The position numbers and the translations under genes are program-made. Shown here piece by piece: positions 58,636 through 64,000 of a stretch of 64,000 bases of DNA. The stretch covers positions 372,001 through 436,000 of the forward strand of contig OZ244557.1 of assembly GCA_965217625.1 (NCBI GenBank). The letters are read 5' to 3'. Below the pieces are notes generated by a model that saw nothing but the letters and a program-made list of their open reading frames with translations, made no database searches and was not told the origin of the DNA. Position 1 is the stretch's first letter, and every line of letters starts with the position of its first letter. The DNA is from TK10-74A sp965217625 (GTDB lineage Bacteria; Chloroflexota; Dehalococcoidia; Bin125).

Positions 58636-59633
58636 TGGGGCAGCCTCTCCCGCATTCCCGCTGCCCAGGCATTCATTCGTGCTCTGAGATCGGCTGGCAG
58701 ATCATCGTCACGGAGGACGCTCAGGAGGCGGAGTCGGTCGAACGGGATGCTTGAGAACGTTGCCGCCAAACCCCGTAGCGTGTCGGGCGGGGTCAGCGAC
58801 AGCGTCTCAGCGAACGCCACGGCAGTGACTGGCCGGGCGAGGAAGCGGATCAGGCGCTCTTGCGGGGCCTGTCTGTCGGTCCATCTCTTCGGGAGGTCTT
58901 CCTTCCTCCAGTCCCCCTCAGAAATCGTGGCTTGGCCGATGATCACGAGCTGACCCGGACGATCGTCCCCGAATGGCTTCCACGCCACGGCGTCCGCTTT
59001 GAAGTCTCCCTGTGCAGCATCTGGAACCTCACCTTGCGCTTCGTGCATTAGTCCACGCAGTCTCTCTACAGCCTTGGACAACGGATCCGGCAGGCTATCT
59101 CCCCGGTGGCCGCCGGCGAGTCCGAAGCGCACACGATGCTCGCGCGCGGATCCCACGTACGCACCGAGCGCGTGCTTTACGAGATCCTCAAAGAGAAGGC
59201 CCGAGACCCCGCCATCATCCTCAAGTGCTCCCGGGTACAGTTGCCGTGCTCGCAGGAGGACCAGGAAGCGGTAGCTTTCTCGCGCCGCCGAGTCTTGGTG
59301 CAGCAGCGCAGCATCGCCGTCGATTTCCAGCGGGTAGCGGTCTCCCAACCAGCCCGCCCGGCGAGACAACTCACGGAACGCGGATTCAGCTTGATCCTCC
59401 GCAGTCCCCCAGAATCCGGGCCTCGGCTGGTGTAGCGCGGACGCCGAGTCATCGCCCGCGAACCGTCGCTCGCTATCGCGGGCATCGTCCGGTGGGACAC
59501 CTGCGAGCTCAGCCGTGATATCTGTCGCTGAGACGATCGGCTGTTCTTCCATGAGCAGGTTGATCTCCACCCAGTCGGCCAGCCGGATCGCGTCGTGGGA
59601 GGGCTCGCCGCCGAGGGGCGGCGGGGTGAACAT
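58632..59633 (-). CDS. Unrecognised protein, possible PD-(D/E)xK-like effector
   Basis: 333 aa, middle gene of a fully overlapping three-gene operon. Helical N-terminus (RLADWVEINLLMEEQPIVSA). A core with LLFEDLVKHALGAYVGSARE, DFKADAVAWKPFGDDRPGQL, VIIGQATISEGDWRKEDL has the E...D...(Q)-x-x spacing of restriction-like folds, with Q in place of the second acid. I do not recognise a named family. In a methylase operon it is the best candidate for the restriction or effector subunit. Confidence 0.6.
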   Translation of the reverse strand: MFTPPPLGGEPSHDAIRLADWVEINLLMEEQPIVSATDITAELAGVPPDDARDSERRFAGDDSASALHQPRPGFWGTAEDQAESAFRELSRRAGWLGDRYPLEIDGDAALLHQDSAARESYRFLVLLRARQLYPGALEDDGGVSGLLFEDLVKHALGAYVGSAREHRVRFGLAGGHRGDSLPDPLSKAVERLRGLMHEAQGEVPDAAQGDFKADAVAWKPFGDDRPGQLVIIGQATISEGDWRKEDLPKRWTDRQAPQERLIRFLARPVTAVAFAETLSLTPPDTLRGLAATFSSIPFDRLRLLSVLRDDDLPADLRARMNAWAAGMRERLPQ

Positions 59634-60727
59634 CAGGGTCCGCCGACCCGGTAGCGGTCCGCCATTTCCATCACCAAGACATGGATGCGCCGCACGTCGT
59701 CCCGCACTTCGTCGTCATCAGAGTATTCCCGTGCCTGCCCGTTGACCTGTGCCAACTGTAGGTGGAGTTCAGAGAGCAGTCCGAGCAAGTCGCTCCGGCC
59801 GCCGCCACTGACGCGCCAGGCCCGGTCGAGATCTCTGTCGCGCAGGAGATTCGCACGTGCCCGCTCGTTGGCCAGTACCTCACCAAGTTTTCGGAGATGG
59901 CGCGACTCACCGATAACCGGCTCAAGGCCCGCCGAAGCGTCGCCGTAGAGCAGTCCAAGGAGTTCCGCGAGTTGTTCCACAGCCTTCGGTGGAACCGGTG
60001 ACCGAGGCAGCGTGTTGATCTCCGACTGTCGTCCCAGCTGGAGGAAGTCGCGGATGCCTTCTCGATCAAGTGCGTTGTAGAACACCCCGAACGCCGCTTC
60101 GACCTGATCCATCGCGATGTTCGCCTCCACTGCCTGAGTGTAGATGGCGTGCGCCTCGGCATAACGACGGACCGTGCGATGGTTGCTGCCGATCCGCCTT
60201 GCGACCTCACCAACCGATTCGCCCTCGCTGAGAAGCTTGGCAATGAACCGGGCTTTCGCTTCAGGACGCCAGGGCGTCGGCCCGGTGATGTGCCGGAAGC
60301 CGAGGTAATCGTTCAGAGCGGCCCGGTCGGGGTACACGATCACGGGAATTTGATCGGAGTCCACCAGCCGACGCGCTTTCTCCGCCAGCTCCACCCATTG
60401 CGAGCCCGTGATGCCCGCACCCTGGCGGCTGGCAGCGCTCGTCAGCAGCTTGAGAGTCGCGAGTCTCCTGTTCCCCTCGATCACTACGTAGCGACCAGCG
60501 TTCGATGCATCCTCAACAGCCAGCAGTGCCTCGGCATGGCGAGGCATGAATCCCTTGTCCGCGATCGACCGTGCGAGTTCAATGAGGTTGTAGCGACGGA
60601 AGAACTCCCTGAGAAGCCGATCTTCAGACTTCGAGGCCCAATCCTGGTCTCGCGGCAACCGAGGATTCTCGGGGTCGAGTCGAAGGCTGCTGAGGGGGAC
60701 TTCCTTGTAGGTTTCCTCAGGCATCAT
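59633..60727 (-). CDS. ParB/Srx-fold protein with helix-turn-helix
   Basis: 364 aa. ParB-like N-terminal domain: EVPLSSLRLDPENPRLPRDQ, LARSIADKGFMPRHAEALLA, and YVVIEGNRRLATLKLLTSA (GNRR box). Then a helix-turn-helix VGEVARRIGSNHRTVRRYAE and a helical C-terminus. First gene of the operon. Its stop overlaps the next start by one base. Such stand-alone ParB-like proteins occur in plasmid partition and in defence operons. A defence or regulatory role fits here. Confidence 0.8.
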   Translation of the reverse strand: MMPEETYKEVPLSSLRLDPENPRLPRDQDWASKSEDRLLREFFRRYNLIELARSIADKGFMPRHAEALLAVEDASNAGRYVVIEGNRRLATLKLLTSAASRQGAGITGSQWVELAEKARRLVDSDQIPVIVYPDRAALNDYLGFRHITGPTPWRPEAKARFIAKLLSEGESVGEVARRIGSNHRTVRRYAEAHAIYTQAVEANIAMDQVEAAFGVFYNALDREGIRDFLQLGRQSEINTLPRSPVPPKAVEQLAELLGLLYGDASAGLEPVIGESRHLRKLGEVLANERARANLLRDRDLDRAWRVSGGGRSDLLGLLSELHLQLAQVNGQAREYSDDDEVRDDVRRIHVLVMEMADRYRVGGP

Positions 60728-60876
60728 CCACCTCCGTGGTGGGAGTATGTCACGATACGCCGTTGGCTGCAGCTATCCGCGCCGTGCATCGACGCGGTGA
60801 CAATCGACGCGTCGGCCGGTTCCGGCGCGCTGACCCCCGTCACCACCCGACCGCGGACCCATCGCCCCACAGCCGA

Positions 60877-60899
60877 CCCCCCCCCCCCCCCCCCCCCCC
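60877..60899 (+). repeat. 23-base poly-C tract
   Basis: An uninterrupted run of 23 C, 67 bp before the carbonic anhydrase ATG in the divergent gap. The rest of the gap 60728-60966 shows no gene. Confidence 0.95.
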
Positions 60900-60966
60900 G
60901 CGCGCGACCCACCCCCACCGACGCTGTACCGTCTCCCCCAACCCCGCGCGCGACAGGGCCCGCGAC

Positions 60967-61758
60967 ATGACCCACCCCCGCCCCAGCATCACGAGGTCGC
61001 TCGCCCTCCTCATCGTTGCGCTGCTTCTCTCCGCCTGTGGCGGCCCGGACGACCCCATGCCCGACTCCCTCCAGAGCCCCATCGACATCGCGGCGCCGCT
61101 CACCCGCGACGACCTGCCCCCGCTCGACTTCCGCTACCCCGACGCCGTCGCCGCGACGGCCGAGTTCCGCGTCGCCAGCGGCGACCCCCTTGACGGGCGG
61201 CCCCGCGCGGTCCCCCAGGTCGTCGTGACGCCGCCGCCGGGCGCGGCCGAGCTGCGCCTCGACGGGCGCGCCTACGAACTGACGTCGCTGCACTGGCACA
61301 CGCCCGCCGAGCACGCCATCGACGGCCGGCGCCCGCCGATGGAGCTGCACCTCGTCCACGCCGGCCCCGACGGCGGCATCCTCGTCGCCGGCGTGCTCTA
61401 CGCCGAGGGCCCCGCCAACCCCGCCCTCGCCCCCGTCTTCGACCGCCTCGCCGCCCTCCGCGACGCCCCCGCCGTCGCCGTGCCCGCCCTCGACCTCGCC
61501 GGCCTGCTGCCGTCGCCCGGCCGTCGCGCCTCCTACCGCTACCAGGGCTCCCTCACCACCGCCGACGACGACGGCGTCTTCCGAGACGGCGTGCAGTGGG
61601 TCGTCCTGCGCGAGCCGGTCGCCGCCGCCCCCGCCCAGCTCGACACCCACCGCGCCCTCGTCGACGCCCCTCTCTCCGGCCTCGACCGCCCCAACCCGCC
61701 CGGCAACGCGCGCGACCTCCAGCCCCGCGCCGGGCGTGAGATCCTCAGCGACGGCTGA
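60967..61758 (+). CDS. Alpha-type carbonic anhydrase lipoprotein
   Basis: 263 aa. Lipobox LALLIVALLLSACGG (Cys24) anchors it to the membrane exterior. Alpha-carbonic anhydrase blocks: QSPIDI (~36), LTSLHWHTPAEHAIDGRR with zinc ligands H109 and H111, MELHLVH with H128, and VQWVVLREPV near the end. Interconverts CO2 and bicarbonate outside the cell. The poly-C tract upstream may affect its expression. Confidence 0.85.
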   Translation: MTHPRPSITRSLALLIVALLLSACGGPDDPMPDSLQSPIDIAAPLTRDDLPPLDFRYPDAVAATAEFRVASGDPLDGRPRAVPQVVVTPPPGAAELRLDGRAYELTSLHWHTPAEHAIDGRRPPMELHLVHAGPDGGILVAGVLYAEGPANPALAPVFDRLAALRDAPAVAVPALDLAGLLPSPGRRASYRYQGSLTTADDDGVFRDGVQWVVLREPVAAAPAQLDTHRALVDAPLSGLDRPNPPGNARDLQPRAGREILSDG

Positions 61759-61764
61759 CCTACC

Positions 61765-63405
61765 TCACCACCCCACGGCGCAGCCGTCCGACCTCGGATC
61801 CGACCCGCCCCACAGCACGCCGTCGTCCGCACGCACGATGACCTGGCCGCGGCCCAGCGCCGACAGCCGCCGCGCCGGCGTCAGCCGCTTGATGGGGTGG
61901 CCGCGCGCCTCGAGGCCGCGCAGCGCCGCCTCGCCCAGCGACGGCTCGGCCAGCACCGGGCCGTCGGGCGGGTCCTCGTGGATCGAGAAGCGGGGCGCGT
62001 CGACCGCCGCCTGCGGGTCGAGGCCGCCGTCGGCCAGCCGCGACAGCACCTGCACCTGCCCCTGCGGCTGGTTCCAGCCCCCCATCACGCCGAAGCAGGC
62101 GTGCAGCGACCCGTCGGGCCGCGTGCTCAGCGCCGGGATGATCGTGTGGTACGGCCGCTTGCCCGGCGCCACGACGTTCGGGTGCCCCGCCTCGAGCGTG
62201 AAGCCCGCCCCCCGGTTCTGCAGCGCGAAGCCGCAGCCCGCCGGCACGATGCCCGTGCCGAACGCCCCGTAGGTGCTGTTGATGAACGAGCAGGCGTTGC
62301 CGTCGCCGTCGACGACCGACAGATACACGGTGTCCGACGCCGCCAGCGGCTCGCCCGGCGTGACCGGCGACCGCCGCGCGGGGTCGATCAGCGCCCGCCG
62401 CGACGCCGCGTACTCGGCCGACAGCAGCGCCTCGACGGGCACGCCGCCGGGCGTCGCGGGGTCGGCGATGAAGCGGCGTCCGTCGGCGAAGGCCAGCCGC
62501 AGCGCCTCGATCTGCAGGTGCAGCGCCGCCGCCGACCCGCCCGACACCCTGGCTGGGTCGAAGCCGTCGAGGATGTTGAACGCCAGCAGCGCCACGAGGC
62601 CCTGCCCGTTGGGGCCGCACTCGTGGATGCGCAGGCCGCGGTAGGTCGTCGAGATGGGCGACTCGAAGGTCGAGCGGTGCGCCGCCAGGTCGTCCATCGA
62701 GAGCAAGCCGCCGCGCGCGCCGACCGCCTCCACGATCGCCGACCCGATCCGCCCCTCGTAGAACGCCGCCGGCCCGCCCGCCGCGACCTCTCGCAGCACG
62801 CCCGCCATGTCCGGGTTGCGGAAGACCGACCCCGCCCGCGGCGCGACGCCGCCCGGCAGCAGCCCGCCGCCCTCGCCGTCGAGCTGCGCCGCCGCGTCGG
62901 CCCACTGCCAGGCGATTACCGGCGTCACCGCGAACCCGTCCTTGGCCAGCGCGATGGCCGGCCCCAGCACCGACGCCAGGTCGCGCCGGCCCCAGCGCGA
63001 CACCGCGTCGGCCCAGCCCGCCGCCGTTCCCGGCACGGTCACCGCGTGCGGGCTGCCCGGCCCGAGCGCCCGGCCGCTCTCCCCGGCCGCCCGCACGATG
63101 TCGAGCGTCAGGCCGGCCGGGGCGCGCCCGCTGCCGTTCAGCGCCTCGACCGTGCCGCGCGCCGCGCCGTAGAACAGCGCGAAGCAGTCGCCCCCGATCC
63201 CGGTAGACATCGGCTCGACGACCGCCAGCGCGGCCGCCGTCGCGACCGCGGCGTCGGCCGCGTTGCCCCCGGCCTGTAACACGCCCAGCCCCGCCTGCGC
63301 GGCCAGCGGCTGCGTCGCCGCCACCATCCCCCGGCGCGCCAGCACCGGCGATCGCCGCGACCCGAAGTTGAACTCTTGGGCGAACCCCTGCGCGAATGTG
63401 TCCAT
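61765..63405 (-). CDS. ggt: Gamma-glutamyltransferase family protein
   Basis: Ntn-hydrolase that matures by self-cleavage. 546 aa from the ATG at 63405 (MDTFAQGFAQEFNF); upstream in-frame ATGs at 63429 and 63480 are possible. Blocks: LARRGMVAATQPLAAQAGLG, GGNAADAAVATAAALAVVEP, GIGGDCFALFY, the catalytic Thr in LAASDTVYLSVVDGDGNACS, and MGGWNQPQGQVQVLSRL. No signal peptide is seen with the chosen start, so it may be cytoplasmic and act on gamma-glutamyl or acyl substrates other than glutathione. Confidence 0.88.
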   Translation of the reverse strand: MDTFAQGFAQEFNFGSRRSPVLARRGMVAATQPLAAQAGLGVLQAGGNAADAAVATAAALAVVEPMSTGIGGDCFALFYGAARGTVEALNGSGRAPAGLTLDIVRAAGESGRALGPGSPHAVTVPGTAAGWADAVSRWGRRDLASVLGPAIALAKDGFAVTPVIAWQWADAAAQLDGEGGGLLPGGVAPRAGSVFRNPDMAGVLREVAAGGPAAFYEGRIGSAIVEAVGARGGLLSMDDLAAHRSTFESPISTTYRGLRIHECGPNGQGLVALLAFNILDGFDPARVSGGSAAALHLQIEALRLAFADGRRFIADPATPGGVPVEALLSAEYAASRRALIDPARRSPVTPGEPLAASDTVYLSVVDGDGNACSFINSTYGAFGTGIVPAGCGFALQNRGAGFTLEAGHPNVVAPGKRPYHTIIPALSTRPDGSLHACFGVMGGWNQPQGQVQVLSRLADGGLDPQAAVDAPRFSIHEDPPDGPVLAEPSLGEAALRGLEARGHPIKRLTPARRLSALGRGQVIVRADDGVLWGGSDPRSDGCAVGW

Positions 63406-63530
63406 GGCAGCCTGCTCCGCGCTCATCATGCCACGCCGGCGGCCCAGCCCCCAGCCCAACAACATTGTGCCCACTAGCACCGCGCCTGATAACCTGCCCG
63501 CATCGACGGCGGCGGCATCGGAGGGTTCAC

Positions 63531-64000
63531 GTGGCGAGGGAGGGTCGGAGCGCGCGCACGCGCCAGCAGCGCCTCGCGCGCCGTCGTCAGGAAACCCGCG
63601 GCTACGACGAGGGCGGCGGTCGCAAGCCGTTCTATCGCCAAACCTGGTTCAAGCCGGTCGTGGCCATCGGCGTGATCGGCATCATCGCCGGTCTCGTCGG
63701 CGGCAGCCTGCCGCTGATCACGGGCGGCGGCGGGACCGCCCCCGGCGCGGCCGACGCCGTCGACCCCATCGTGCGGCGCGACCCCGCCGACCCCAACGCC
63801 GCCATCGACATCGGCGCGGTCGAGAAGCCCCAGTTCGACGCCGCCCCCGCCCTCGCTCTGACCCCCGGCGCCGACTACCGCGCCGTGCTCGAACTCGAGT
63901 CGGGCGAAGTCGCGATCGACCTCTTCGAGGACCTCGCCCCCGTCCACGTGAACAACTTCGTCTTCCTCGCCGAGCAGGGCTTCTTCGACGGACTCACCTT
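63531..64000 (+). CDS. Membrane-anchored cyclophilin-type peptidyl-prolyl isomerase (3' truncated)
   Basis: GTG at 63531 with GGAGGG 6 nt upstream. A basic N-terminus (about 40 residues, RTRQQRLARRRQ), one membrane helix (VVAIGVIGIIAGLVGGSLPL), a linker, and then the start of a cyclophilin domain: YRAVLELESGEVAIDLFEDL, APVHVNNFVFLAEQGFFDGL. The gene runs off the window end. It probably assists folding of exported proteins. Confidence 0.85.
   Translation, partial: MAREGRSARTRQQRLARRRQETRGYDEGGGRKPFYRQTWFKPVVAIGVIGIIAGLVGGSLPLITGGGGTAPGAADAVDPIVRRDPADPNAAIDIGAVEKPQFDAAPALALTPGADYRAVLELESGEVAIDLFEDLAPVHVNNFVFLAEQGFFDGLT

Overview
The window is a very GC-rich bacterial chromosome segment of about 70% G+C or more by eye, with densely packed genes, many GTG starts and many ATGA/GTGA/TGATG stop-start overlaps. 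Gene content points to a Chloroflexota-like bacterium: a nuo operon ending J-K-L-M-N, a GuaB3-type IMP dehydrogenase-related protein, YifB, and many PIN, HEPN, Uma2 and clan-AA protease genes. This placement is inference, because no 16S gene lies in the window.

Layout. 1-5958: 3' half of the complex I operon, with a small DUF2007-like gene inside it. 6021-9281: an AAA ATPase/DUF4276 pair, ybeY and a HigBA locus with a second higA. 9382-15590: dnaX-ybaB-recR, recO, an FmdB-type zinc ribbon protein and a fatty acid desaturase. 15718-18312: a membrane protein gene split by an 841-bp IS5-type element. 18492-25754: polyprenyl synthase, Uma2, two small-protein/aspartic-protease pairs, a DarT-like ADP-ribosyltransferase, metG-tatD. 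25872-30847: a HelD-like helicase facing a secreted HNH nuclease whose promoter carries a LexA-type box, then a Panacea toxin-antitoxin pair. 31033-37208: rsmI, guaB3 behind a structured leader, five tandem 119-aa PaREP1/HEPN-like genes, prmC-prfA. 37296-39913: accessory pairs (DUF2442/DUF4160, a conserved small protein/DUF4268, DUF433 with a dead DUF5615 remnant). 40035-46127: hisS, a secreted repeat protein, four copies of a 61-62-nt small RNA gene, and rel. 46128-49214: a surface protein gene bounded by a 57-bp duplication of the end of rel. 49238-64000: an XcyI-type restriction-modification pair, yifB, tRNA-Arg(CCG), MNT and two PIN systems, a sterol-methyltransferase-like gene, a coupled ParB-like/unknown/Dcm-Vsr operon, an alpha carbonic anhydrase behind a 23-C tract, gamma-glutamyltransferase, and the start of a membrane-anchored cyclophilin.

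Core genes cover respiration, DNA replication and recombination (dnaX, recR, recO), translation (metG, hisS, prfA, prmC, rsmI, ybeY) and the stringent response. Between them lie defence and toxin-antitoxin modules, several of them decayed. The most novel-looking material is RNA and array structure: (i) two leaders with the same outer stem plus a pseudoknot helix, in front of two secreted proteins that share a tryptophan-rich module; (ii) a four-copy small RNA family, each copy with its own promoter and terminator; (iii) the five-gene PaREP1/HEPN array; (iv) the ParB-like/unknown/Dcm-Vsr operon.
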